The notes below the pieces were generated by a model. That model saw only the letters and a program-made list of their open reading frames with translations. It was not told the origin of the DNA and made no database searches. A stretch of 32,837 nt of DNA from an uncultured Oscillospiraceae bacterium (GTDB taxonomy: Bacteria > Bacillota > Clostridia > Oscillospirales > Oscillospiraceae): contig CANQCS010000027.1 of the NCBI GenBank assembly GCA_947589745.1, positions 1 through 32,837 of the forward strand. Reading direction: 5' to 3'. The position numbers and the translations under genes are program-made. Below, in pieces: positions 23,881 to 32,237 of the stretch. The number at the start of each line of letters is the position of its first letter. Position 1 is the stretch's first letter.

Positions 23881-25112
23881 TATCCGACACGGCCGCATTG
23901 CCCCACCGCAGCAGCAGCGGCGGCCAAAGCCGGTTCCGCGCACCCCTGAAGCAGCGCCAGGCTGGCATCGCTCAGCGGCATGTCAGAGCGGCAAACGTCG
24001 TAATCCTCGGGCGCCATATGCCATGGCCGCAGCAGATGCGGATAGCGGCCGCACAGCTGTGCCGCGATGGACAGGCCCTTCCCGTCAAAATCTCCGGAAT
24101 AGAACAGCTCCGTTCCCTCCGCGGCCAGCAGGTCCAGCAGCCGGAGAGCCGCCACAGAGGGCTGGCCTGACGTACAGATCAGCGGAGAATGGAAGAGGGC
24201 CGCCTTGTCGCAGAGCTGCGTGAACACCATCTCGTTTTCCACAAGATAGGCGCGCCCCGACTGGCTTCGCACGCCGGTCAGGCTGGACAAGCTGGCCAGA
24301 GAAAGGGTACATATCTCATGCCGCTCACGAAACAGCCGGTAGGCGGGGTGCTCTCCCTCCGCCGTTTCCAGGATAAGCCCCGTCTGGGTGACAAGACTGG
24401 AAATGCTGTCGCACAGGATGCCGCTCTCATAGTACAGACTGTCCCGCCGCTCGGCGCTGGCCGGGAAATCCACCCCGGCTTGAAGAGCCAACAAGTGGAG
24501 AAACAGCTTGCCTCCCAGCATCCCACTGTCCAAGGCGTGGGGATCAGAGGTGGCCTGCGCGCTGAGCACCGCCAGGCGGAGAGCCGCTCCGGCCCGCTGC
24601 TGCAGATATTCCATTCCTTGGCAGGCCTGGAGCAGACAACGCTCCGTGTGCACGGCGTCCCTTTCCGCCTCCCGGCGGAGCAGAAGATATCCTCTGCCGC
24701 CCGGCTGCGTGAGCGCGCCCAGGAGCGCCCGGCAGGGCGCACTCTGTACGGCCTCCCGTACATGGGAGAGCATTGCGGAGAAGCGGCTGTCCCGGTCTTC
24801 CCGCACCTCCCGGCCGGTCTGGATTCTGGCGTCGAAGTACAGCTCCAGCACTTCCTTCAATGAGACCCCCTGAAAACGGGTCTGCTGGAGCGCCGCCTCA
24901 AATTCGGCGGATCTGAACCGGAGCGGCGGGGAAAAGGGCCGGCCGAAAACGGACCGGGCAGCGGCGCACTCCTCTCTGGATGCGTCGGACAGGCAGACCG
25001 TCCCGGCCGGACGGCCATAGCTCCGGTATTTTTTCAGCAGTTCGGTCAGGATGCGGTGGAAACCGGGATTGCTCTTAAAATAGGCCGCACAGGCCTGTGC
25101 CTGTTCCCTCAT
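23829..25112 (-). CDS. jetD: Wadjet type II subunit JetD (TOPRIM nuclease, TIGR02679/DUF2399)
   Basis: A 427-aa protein, the nuclease of the Wadjet plasmid-defence complex. The C-terminal TOPRIM-like DUF2399 domain shows LVENEMVFTQL (Glu near 292), LICTSGQPSVAALRLLDLL and ELFYSGDFDGKGLSIA, with the metal-binding Asp pair near 340. The N-terminal half is an arm of the TIGR02679 type. JetD is known to bind the loop-extruding JetABC complex and cut small circular DNA. The start codon overlaps the jetC stop by 4 bases (ATGA), so translation is coupled. It is the last gene of the operon, and its end overlaps the small plus-strand ORF by 52 bases. All expected catalytic residues are present. Confidence 0.93.
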   Translation of the reverse strand: MREQAQACAAYFKSNPGFHRILTELLKKYRSYGRPAGTVCLSDASREECAAARSVFGRPFSPPLRFRSAEFEAALQQTRFQGVSLKEVLELYFDARIQTGREVREDRDSRFSAMLSHVREAVQSAPCRALLGALTQPGGRGYLLLRREAERDAVHTERCLLQACQGMEYLQQRAGAALRLAVLSAQATSDPHALDSGMLGGKLFLHLLALQAGVDFPASAERRDSLYYESGILCDSISSLVTQTGLILETAEGEHPAYRLFRERHEICTLSLASLSSLTGVRSQSGRAYLVENEMVFTQLCDKAALFHSPLICTSGQPSVAALRLLDLLAAEGTELFYSGDFDGKGLSIAAQLCGRYPHLLRPWHMAPEDYDVCRSDMPLSDASLALLQGCAEPALAAAAAAVGQCGRVGYQELLISELEADLIETP

Positions 25113-28100
25113 GGGCTATCATCCTCCAAAGTTTTTCGCTTCCCGTTCCAGTGGTAGCGAAGAATGGTCACCACCGGGGCGTTGGCCGGGTGGTACATCT
25201 CGGCGATGTCCAGATCGGCTACGCTGGCATAGCATCCCCACAGGACCTGAGAGTTGATGATGTAGTCGAACTCCAGGGCGCCCATCAGCTCGAACATGGC
25301 GCTGATGTTCTGGTCGTCCACGCCGGCAAAGGCCTCGTCCAGGGCCAGCAGCCGTGGGCAGGAGGCCGCGCCCTTCAGATACTGGGCAGAGACAGCGGCG
25401 AACAGCGGCACATACATGGCCATCGCTTTTTCGCCCCCGCTGAACCGGTTGAACGCCCGGTCCGAGAGTTCCCGTTTCGAGTCTTCTCCCCGCCGGTAGA
25501 ACAGACGGAACTCATACCAGTTTCGATAATCCAAAACCCCACGGATCAGATCCGCGTAGTTGACGGAATCCCCCTGCAGATGGGCCTCCTCCCGAGCCCG
25601 TTTGACCCGGCTGCGGAAGTGGCTGGAAACCTTTTGGCTGTCCTCTTGGGTGAGCAGCGCCCGGTCCTTGTTCAGCAGCGTGACCAGATGGGCAGTGTCC
25701 AGTTCCCCGTCTCCCTCCGCCTTTTTCTCCTTCCAGTCCAGACTGAATGTCAGGCCCATGGAGGTGGTCAGCGTGGCCATCAGGGCCGTCATGTCCCGGG
25801 TCCACCGGCCGCTCTCCTCGATGCGGGCGCGCAGCTTGTAGCTGACGGTCTCCGTCAGGATATCCTCAAACAGCTCCCGGTCCCGCTCCTCCAAAATGGC
25901 CCCGGTGGATTCGATGTCGGCCTGCAGGGACCGGATGAAATCGTAGAGCGACAGCTCCTTTCCCCCTTTTTTCAGGATAACGCACAGGCGCTGGCGGAGG
26001 TGGGCGGGCTGGCCGGGCGCGTCGAACAGCAGGCGGATCTCCGGGTGATAGTTCAGCAGGCTGCTGTTCAGCCGCTGAAGGTTGCTCCGAAGGGCGTCGC
26101 CCATGTGCTCCGGCGTGCGCTCCCGGTCATTGGGCGGGATCTTACTGGCCGCCTGCTGGGCGCGTTCCTCAAGCCCCAGAGCGCTGTCCAGGCCGGAGAA
26201 GCCCAGCTCCAGATCCTCTGAAAAGTAGCGCTCCAGGTCCTGCTCCTCCAGGACGGCGTCCAGGTGGCGCTGCTTCCGCTCCCGGAGCTGATCGTCGGAG
26301 TTTTTGAGCTGCTCCTCAAGGCGCGTACACTGCTTCTCCGCATCCCGGTTTTCTCCGTCCTGGCGGGAGATCTCCTCCTCCAGCTCTGCCAGAAGGCGGG
26401 CGCGGGTACGGTTCTCCGGCCGGTCCAGAAAGGCCTGCAGCGCGTCGGCGGACGCCTGACCGGTGAGCATCGCTTCACGGGTCTTCGCGTTGTCCCGTCT
26501 GCGGTCGGTGAGCTGATCGCGCTGTTCGCTGATGGTCTCCTCCTGGTCCTCCATAGAGCGAACCGAGAAAAGGAGCCTCTGGCGGCTGCTCTCCAGCTCC
26601 TGCAGGGTCTCCCGGTACAGAGCAGCCGCATCCCCCGCCTCCTCATAGGACGGGATATCCCTCTCATAGGGCAGCCCGGCGCTGCGGGTGCGGCACGTCT
26701 CCTCCCGGGCAGACAGCTCTCTTTTTGCCGCCCGCTCATCGTTCAGCCTGCGTTCCCGCTCCTCTTTTGCAAGCCGGAGGTCCCTGGCGGTCTGCTCCAG
26801 CATTTCCAGGGCCTGGTCCAGGTCCTCCGCGGCGGGCATCCGGGTGCGCTCCTCCTCCAGCTGGGACAGCGACCGGCCGAGGCGCTCAGCTTCGGCCCGG
26901 GCGTTCCGCACCTTTTCGGAGAGCTGCTCCAGCTGCTGCTCCAATTCCTCGATCTGCCGCTGCCGGTTGGCGGCCCGGGCGGCGGCGCCGACAAAACCAG
27001 CGGGACCCCCGGCATGGCTGCGGCCCCGGATCATCCCGCAGCGGAACCGGCCGTCCGGAAGCAGAGCGGTTTCGGCATTGAGGTCGGAGCGGGAGATGGC
27101 CCGCAGGCACGCCTGCGCCTCCTTCGGAAACCGGCCGGCGTGATCAAGGACGATATCCTCCAGAGGCTGGGCGGCGGCGGGCCCGGGGAGCAGGAAGCGG
27201 TCCGGATACTCGGCCAGCAGCTCCCGGACTGCGGGCAGATGCTCCTCAGGCACCACCAGGGCGTCCAGAAGGCCGGCGTCCAGCAACTGAGCCTCCAGCA
27301 GGTCCCGGGACGCCTGGGGCAGGCCGGGGGCGAAGTCGATCAGCTCGTAAAACGGTGCACAGGGAATCCCCTGCATTGCGAGTTGAAGACGGGTAGCCTG
27401 GATCTGGTCCCGGCGGGGCGGGACCGGTTCCGGCTGGTCTTTGATCTGCCTGAGCCGGCGTTCCAGCTCCCGCTGATCTGCCGCCAGTGTGCTCAAAGCT
27501 TCCTCCGCCTTGAGCTGATCCCTCCGCAGCATGGACTCCTGCTTCCTGGTACACTCGTCGATTTGATTTCGGATCAGGCTCCAGTCCGCCGGGGAGCGGT
27601 AGCCGGTGAGGGCGCGCTGGAGCTCCAGCCAGGTGTCCTGCGGGATACCCAGCTGAACATTCCGGTCTCTCCAGCGGGTAAACTCCTCCAGCAGCTTGTC
27701 CCGCTCCTCCCGCTCCTGGGTCTGCGCGTTCCGGGTGAGGATCTCCTGCTCCCGCACGGCGCTCTCCGCCATGTCCAGCGCCTGGCAGGCACTGTCGTAT
27801 ACGCTTTTTGCCGCTTCCACCTGCCGCAGGCAGTTCAGCACTTCCCCGATCTGTCTGCTCCGCTGCCGGAGCGCGGCAAGGACCGGCCCCTGGTCCGCAT
27901 CCGGCCTCTCCGCCTGGAGTGCGCGGACATACTGGCTGTGTTCTGGCTCCAGGAGAAGAAGCGTATTCTGATCGTCCAGCTCCCGCAGGGACCGCCGCAC
28001 CTCGCTACGGATACTGTCGCACTCCGTTTTCAGGTCCCGCAGCTTGCCCTCCCGCTGGTTGATCCCGTCTTCCAGCCGTTGGAGCTGGGTCTCCCCCTGC

Positions 28101-29155
28101 TTCAGCCGCTCTGCCAGGGCGGTACAGTTCTCCCGCTCCCGGCGCAGCTGTTCCCGCTTGGCGGACAGGGTATCCTCCCCCAGGGCGTCCCTCCGGGCCC
28201 TGGCCTGGTCCAGACGCTCCCCCGACTGCCGCTGCCGCTCCTCTTGCAGGTCCAGCTGCTGTTGCAGAGAGGCACACTGGGCTTGTGCGTCCTGGACCCG
28301 GAGGTTCAGGCTCCGCGTCCGGTTCAGCGCCTTTAGGTATGCGTCTCCTTTTTTGCCTAAGATATACTGGTTATACCGATTATACTCATTTCGCACCATC
28401 CGGGCGGCCTGAATGGCCGCCTGATAGCTCTGCATGGTATCCTCCAGCGCGTCCATCTGCTCCATCGTGCTGACCATGGCGGACAGGTCGTCGTCCGTCA
28501 GCACCTGGAGGGACTGGTTCAGAATCTCCTTGACCCGGGTAGGGCGGAAATCTTTCGACAGCTTGGGCGCCCGCACCTTGATCAGCAGTTCGATCAGTTG
28601 GTCGTACTGCCGGATATCCTCATAGCCGAAGATATGGCGGTTGACCATTTCCTTGTACTTGACCTGGCTCTCTGCCCAGCAGTCGAGGCTCCCGATGAGC
28701 CCGCGCAGCTTCTGCTTGCTCAGGGGGAGATTCTGCCTGCCCATCTTCTCATAGAGCAGCAGCCCGCCGGGGCCGATCCTCCGGCCGTCGCACAGGCAGA
28801 AGCCCCAGAAATCGATCCCCTTCCCCTTTTGCGCCCGCATCCCCACGCCGATGGTGCGGTATTCCTCCATGCCCGGCTTTCGGAACTCCAGGTAGAGATA
28901 GCCGGTGGATTCCTCCCGCTCGTTGTCGCCCAGCAGGTAGAACTCCATCTTCCGCTCCCTGGAGCCGAACGGGTCCAGACGCTGGGGGCTCTTGTCCCCG
29001 TCGAGAAGGAAAGGGATAAAGCTCTGGGTGGTGATGGATTTTCCGGCGGCATTGCTGCCCCGCAGCAGGATGTGCCCGTCGTGCAGGGAAAACTCCTCCT
29101 GATCGTAAAGCCAGAAGTTGAGGAACCCCAGCTTATTCATCTTCCAGCGGTTCAT
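25109..29155 (-). CDS. jetC: Wadjet type II subunit JetC (SMC/MukB-like ATPase, TIGR02680)
   Basis: A 1348-aa SMC-like motor. The N-terminal Walker A is GSNAAGKS (residues 33-40), preceded by the typical WLYDQEEFSLHDGHILLRG. Long coiled-coil arms at about 240-560 and 780-1070 are rich in Gln, Glu, Arg and Leu, and a hinge-like region lies between (APFYELIDFAPGLPQASRDLLEA). The C-terminal ABC part has the signature NRFSGGEKAMAM (near 1240) and Walker B LLALDEAFAGVD (near 1272). JetC dimers are thought to extrude DNA loops with JetA and JetB until small plasmids are recognised. The first ATG (29155) has GAGGTGAACGGGA upstream and overlaps jetB by 23 bases; a second ATG at 29140 is possible. The gene is full length and intact. 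Confidence 0.95.
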   Translation of the reverse strand: MNRWKMNKLGFLNFWLYDQEEFSLHDGHILLRGSNAAGKSITTQSFIPFLLDGDKSPQRLDPFGSRERKMEFYLLGDNEREESTGYLYLEFRKPGMEEYRTIGVGMRAQKGKGIDFWGFCLCDGRRIGPGGLLLYEKMGRQNLPLSKQKLRGLIGSLDCWAESQVKYKEMVNRHIFGYEDIRQYDQLIELLIKVRAPKLSKDFRPTRVKEILNQSLQVLTDDDLSAMVSTMEQMDALEDTMQSYQAAIQAARMVRNEYNRYNQYILGKKGDAYLKALNRTRSLNLRVQDAQAQCASLQQQLDLQEERQRQSGERLDQARARRDALGEDTLSAKREQLRRERENCTALAERLKQGETQLQRLEDGINQREGKLRDLKTECDSIRSEVRRSLRELDDQNTLLLLEPEHSQYVRALQAERPDADQGPVLAALRQRSRQIGEVLNCLRQVEAAKSVYDSACQALDMAESAVREQEILTRNAQTQEREERDKLLEEFTRWRDRNVQLGIPQDTWLELQRALTGYRSPADWSLIRNQIDECTRKQESMLRRDQLKAEEALSTLAADQRELERRLRQIKDQPEPVPPRRDQIQATRLQLAMQGIPCAPFYELIDFAPGLPQASRDLLEAQLLDAGLLDALVVPEEHLPAVRELLAEYPDRFLLPGPAAAQPLEDIVLDHAGRFPKEAQACLRAISRSDLNAETALLPDGRFRCGMIRGRSHAGGPAGFVGAAARAANRQRQIEELEQQLEQLSEKVRNARAEAERLGRSLSQLEEERTRMPAAEDLDQALEMLEQTARDLRLAKEERERRLNDERAAKRELSAREETCRTRSAGLPYERDIPSYEEAGDAAALYRETLQELESSRQRLLFSVRSMEDQEETISEQRDQLTDRRRDNAKTREAMLTGQASADALQAFLDRPENRTRARLLAELEEEISRQDGENRDAEKQCTRLEEQLKNSDDQLRERKQRHLDAVLEEQDLERYFSEDLELGFSGLDSALGLEERAQQAASKIPPNDRERTPEHMGDALRSNLQRLNSSLLNYHPEIRLLFDAPGQPAHLRQRLCVILKKGGKELSLYDFIRSLQADIESTGAILEERDRELFEDILTETVSYKLRARIEESGRWTRDMTALMATLTTSMGLTFSLDWKEKKAEGDGELDTAHLVTLLNKDRALLTQEDSQKVSSHFRSRVKRAREEAHLQGDSVNYADLIRGVLDYRNWYEFRLFYRRGEDSKRELSDRAFNRFSGGEKAMAMYVPLFAAVSAQYLKGAASCPRLLALDEAFAGVDDQNISAMFELMGALEFDYIINSQVLWGCYASVADLDIAEMYHPANAPVVTILRYHWNGKRKTLEDDSP

Positions 29156-30299
29156 TCCCGTTCACCTCACCCACTTCATTTTGCCAAGAGGGCGGATAGG
29201 CCCCGATGAACTTACCCACAGCGGGGTAGAGCAGGATATCCTCCTCCCGCTCCTCCAAAAGCATCCATCCGGCCATAAACGCCGTAAGCTCCTCAACGAT
29301 CCGGTCTGTGGACTGGGCGCGCAGTTGAGCGCCCCAGCCGTCTCCGCACCTGGTCCGGCATCGTTCGATCTCCCTGCGGAACTCCCTGCGGGTCAAAAGC
29401 ACCGTGTCATCCTCCCGCCGGACATAGACACCCGAAAGGATCTCCTCCCGCAGTTGGGCACACAGCAGCAGCGCCACGTCGGAGAGGGCGCGGGCGCTGG
29501 GATAGAGCAGCCCACAGCGGTCGCCGTCCTCCATGAGGAAAAAGGCCCCGTTTTTGTGGATGTGGAGCTCGCCGTTCAGTCCCTTGTCCAGGTTTGCACC
29601 AAGCGTCCGGCGCTGGTTTTTGATGTACTCATAGTCGCTCCGATCATCGTCCGACCAGTAGAGGCCGGGGGCCAGAGCAAGCTGACGGTAGACCCGCCGG
29701 CTGCGCTGAGGGCCCCGGTCCGCATCCTCTCCCTCCCAGGAGAAAGCCTCAAAGTCCTCGATAGACCGGCACCGCATGATGTCCCTCCCGAAGTGCACCG
29801 GAAAATGCCGGGAAAGGCCGGTGTTCTCATAGAGCACCTCCTGCTCCCGGTCGTTGCCGAAACCGGCGCTGTCTCCGTCGCATACCAGTACAAGTCCCAC
29901 CGTCTGGGCGTACTGAAGGACTCGAACCAGGGATTTCCGGTGTGGGAACCGGGTCCAGTCCACCGGCTGCACCTCTGACAGATAGGTCTCCACGGCCTGG
30001 GTCAGGGAGGAGAGCAGAAAGGGCGCACCGTCGTCCAGATCCGCCAGAAACAACAGCAGGGCACACAGCAGGCAGTAGTCCAGCGGCTCTTGGAACTCCT
30101 GGATCCCCATCCAGGGCATGGCCCGTGGCGGGACCTTTTCCAGCTTGATCACCGACTCGTTGACGATCAGATTCCAGCCCAGTTGCTCGTTGACGAGCCT
30201 GCGGTACTCCGGCTGGAGCCGCTTCAGGGTCAGATAGAGCTCCCTGTCGCCGGACCGGGTGACCCAGAAGCGATCCAACAGGGCGCGGAATTCATACAT
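29133..30299 (-). CDS. jetB: Wadjet type II subunit JetB (MukE-like, TIGR02678/DUF2398)
   Basis: A 388-aa protein with the DUF2398 pattern: FRALLDRFWVTRSGDRELYLTLKR at the start, then YCLLCALLLFLADLDDG, FPHRKSLVRVLQYAQTVGLVLVCDG, and the C-terminal FIGAYPP. It is the winged-helix accessory subunit that bridges kleisin and SMC heads in MukBEF-like complexes. The start is put at the ATG at 30299, because AGGAGG lies 6 bases upstream and the codon overlaps the jetA stop by 8 bases (ATGTATGA); the frame itself runs to 30326. It ends within the jetC start, so all subunits are translationally linked. Confidence 0.93.
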   Translation of the reverse strand: MYEFRALLDRFWVTRSGDRELYLTLKRLQPEYRRLVNEQLGWNLIVNESVIKLEKVPPRAMPWMGIQEFQEPLDYCLLCALLLFLADLDDGAPFLLSSLTQAVETYLSEVQPVDWTRFPHRKSLVRVLQYAQTVGLVLVCDGDSAGFGNDREQEVLYENTGLSRHFPVHFGRDIMRCRSIEDFEAFSWEGEDADRGPQRSRRVYRQLALAPGLYWSDDDRSDYEYIKNQRRTLGANLDKGLNGELHIHKNGAFFLMEDGDRCGLLYPSARALSDVALLLCAQLREEILSGVYVRREDDTVLLTRREFRREIERCRTRCGDGWGAQLRAQSTDRIVEELTAFMAGWMLLEEREEDILLYPAVGKFIGAYPPSWQNEVGEVNGNEPLEDE

Positions 30300-31779
30300 G
30301 TCCGTCCTCCTCAAAAACAAGCACACAGTCAGGCATGGTCAGGGTACCGTCTGTACAGAGCAGCCGGCAGGTCTGCTTATCTCTGATCTTCAGCGTATAG
30401 CGTTGCCCATACTGGGTCTGGCCGCGCCGGTCTGGGCTCAGATTTGCCATGCCCACCCAGGTCAGGAGTACTGATCGCACAGCGGGGGAAACAGGGTGGT
30501 CCAGCCGGCCCAGATCCAGCCTGCCGTCCCGGATACAGTCCATGACCTCCCGCTGGAGGGCGCGCTCCGTCTCCAGGATCTTCCGGCGCTGTTCCGCTTT
30601 TTCTGCGCTCCTGTCCGCAAAGCCGCTGCGGTCCAGCCTGGGCTTGTAGGAGCGCGTTCTGGGCTGGAGCGCAAATTCCATGGGCGGTTCCTCATAGGTG
30701 CTCTGGTCGATGCGCTCCGACTCTCGGACGGCGCTGAAGGAGAAGTGCCGGGCTTGTTGGGCGCCGAACACCAGCGCAGAGAGCCTGTGGGACTCCTCCA
30801 CGGTTTGGCAGCCGGCAAACAGGGTGAGCAGATGCCGCAGTTCCGCCTTATTGCTTACCCCAATGTTCTCCATCTGGACCAGCAGGGCGGCGTTCTGTAC
30901 CGTTCTGCGGATGACCTCGTTGGTGACGTCCAGCACCTGCCGGGCGGCCGCGCTGCTGCCGGTGAACCAATCCGTCAGTGATTGCCAGACGCCCCTGCAG
31001 CGGGTTTGGAATTCCTCCTTCCAACCGGCGGTCTGGGCCGACTGGGGGCGGGGGATCTCCGCTTCGCTGCGCTGGACCAGATCCAGCATCCGGTCCACCC
31101 ACGCGGGGGAAAACTTCTCCAGTTGGGCGCTGATCTGCGCGGCGCTGTGCTGAAGATCCCGGATAAACTCCTCCAGATAGCGAACCAGGTGCTGCTTATA
31201 GGCAACGAACTCCACCGGCTTCATCTGCATTTCCACCCCGGGGCCGTAGAATTCCCGGAGATAGTCCTGGTGGTTCTGGCTCAGCCGCTGGAAGTCCTCC
31301 TGGAGGTCCTGCCACCAGGCGTTGATCTCCCGGAGGGGCATTTCGTCCAGGTGTTCTGCCTGGAACAGATCCTGCCGGATGCGCCGGAACGGGCTGGCGG
31401 ACAATCCGGTCATTCGGGTAGATAGGTTCTCCAACGTAATGGTCATACGCTCGACTTCAATGGCAGACTGAGTCATCATGTATTGGAACTGCCGGTTTTT
31501 GAACTCGGCAATGGTCCGGGGTTTGCGGGGATCTTGGATCGGTGTCAGATTTCTCCACTTGACCAACTGCTGAAGGTCAAGTGTCAGTTGGTCCGGGGCA
31601 TAGTGGGCAAAGGGCGTCTGCTTCTGGAGCATGGACAGAATAGCATCCCGATCCAGCTGGTAGTGCATCTTCTGATGCTCCAGATAAAACAGCCGCATGA
31701 TGGTCCGGTAGACCATATAGTTGTCTGCCGAAAGATATTTCGCCTCGGATATCGTCTCCAAAAGTTCCGATTGCAACAT
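30292..31779 (-). CDS. jetA: Wadjet type II subunit JetA (MukF-like kleisin, TIGR02677/DUF2397)
   Basis: A 495-aa protein of the DUF2397 family. The N-terminus has a winged-helix region (YLSADNYMVYRTIMRLFYLEHQ, DQLTLDLQQLVKWRNL, KPRTIAEFKNRQFQYMMT). A long helical middle follows, and then a C-terminal part with ARHFSFSAVRESERIDQSTYEEPP and CTDGTLTMPDCVLVFEE. It is the kleisin that closes the ring of the SMC-like complex. It is the first gene of the operon. The ATG at 31779 has GGGGAGGG 6 bases upstream, and a good promoter lies about 45 bases before it. Confidence 0.93.
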   Translation of the reverse strand: MLQSELLETISEAKYLSADNYMVYRTIMRLFYLEHQKMHYQLDRDAILSMLQKQTPFAHYAPDQLTLDLQQLVKWRNLTPIQDPRKPRTIAEFKNRQFQYMMTQSAIEVERMTITLENLSTRMTGLSASPFRRIRQDLFQAEHLDEMPLREINAWWQDLQEDFQRLSQNHQDYLREFYGPGVEMQMKPVEFVAYKQHLVRYLEEFIRDLQHSAAQISAQLEKFSPAWVDRMLDLVQRSEAEIPRPQSAQTAGWKEEFQTRCRGVWQSLTDWFTGSSAAARQVLDVTNEVIRRTVQNAALLVQMENIGVSNKAELRHLLTLFAGCQTVEESHRLSALVFGAQQARHFSFSAVRESERIDQSTYEEPPMEFALQPRTRSYKPRLDRSGFADRSAEKAEQRRKILETERALQREVMDCIRDGRLDLGRLDHPVSPAVRSVLLTWVGMANLSPDRRGQTQYGQRYTLKIRDKQTCRLLCTDGTLTMPDCVLVFEEDGHV

Positions 31780-31820
31780 ACGCTTCCCTCCCCGGGCTCC
31801 GACGTACAGAGATTTCTTTA

Positions 31821-31849
31821 ATTATACAATGTTCTCGGGGAAATTGCAA
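31821..31849 (-). promoter_or_regulatory. Promoter of the Wadjet operon
   Basis: On the minus strand TTGCAA (31849-31844) and a perfect TATAAT (31826-31821) are 17 bases apart. The predicted leader is about 35 bases. The -35 box lies only 10 bases from the left flanking repeat of the MITE-like element, so the insertion replaced everything upstream of the core promoter. Confidence 0.75.
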
Positions 31850-31868
31850 TGCTCAGGCATTTTTCCAC

Positions 31869-31892
31869 CAGGGTCAATTAACGAGTTAACAA
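31869..31892 (+). repeat. Left terminal inverted repeat of the MITE-like element
   Basis: It starts CAGGGTCAATTAACG and ends AGTTAACAA. Its reverse complement matches 32042-32065 at 21 of 24 positions. Confidence 0.75.
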
Positions 31893-32041
31893 TGTATGAA
31901 CAAATACTCAAAAATCAGAGGGTAAATTCACACTGTAACCCATAGATTGATTCACATAAATGCCATGCACATGGTTCAATGGTCAATTCTGGGCCTTTGC
32001 ATGGACCTATTTGTCCAACATAGGGGTGTTTTGTTTACAGT

Positions 32042-32065
32042 TTGTTTACTCGTTAATCAACCCTG
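32042..32065 (-). repeat. Right terminal inverted repeat of the MITE-like element
   Basis: It reads TTGTTTACTCGTTAAT followed by CAACCCTG. The three mismatches to the left arm are at arm positions 6, 17 and 18. Confidence 0.75.
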
Positions 32066-32237
32066 ATTTTTCCACCCTCGTTGGTATTTGAGCGTCAAAG
32101 CAACGTTTAATGCAAATTATGGCCCGTAAACGGGGCCGCAAAATGTTGCTAAAAATAGTTGTAGCTTTGCAGCTCATATCCCGTTCTAAACTCACACAAA
32201 TCGTAGATTCATACACCTTGCTCTCCCGTTTATACAC

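Larger units (their letters stand above)
31859..32075. mobile_element. MITE-like non-coding element with terminal inverted repeats and 10-bp target duplication
   Basis: A 197-base AT-rich segment (31869-32065) is bounded by 24-base inverted repeats that match at 21 positions. The sequence ATTTTTCCAC occurs directly outside both ends (31859-31868 and 32066-32075) as an exact 10-base direct repeat. This is the mark of transposition. The inside has no credible gene, so it must have been moved by a transposase from elsewhere. A 10-base duplication occurs in some IS4-group elements (IS231-like), but the family is not identified. It is separate from the IS630-type sequence to its right, which duplicates TA. 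Confidence 0.75.

Noticed and set aside
26264-28336. 690-codon plus-strand frame within jetC
   Set aside because: It is an antisense shadow of the coiled-coil coding region of jetC, Leu/Pro-rich with no family features.
31869-32065. Reading the inverted repeats upstream of jetA as a large RNA hairpin or regulator site
   Set aside because: The exact 10-bp direct repeat directly outside both arms is better explained by transposition.
32046-32237. 63-codon minus-strand frame between the MITE-like element and the IS630 end
   Set aside because: It has no ribosome binding site and no family, and its end runs into the inverted repeat of the MITE-like element.
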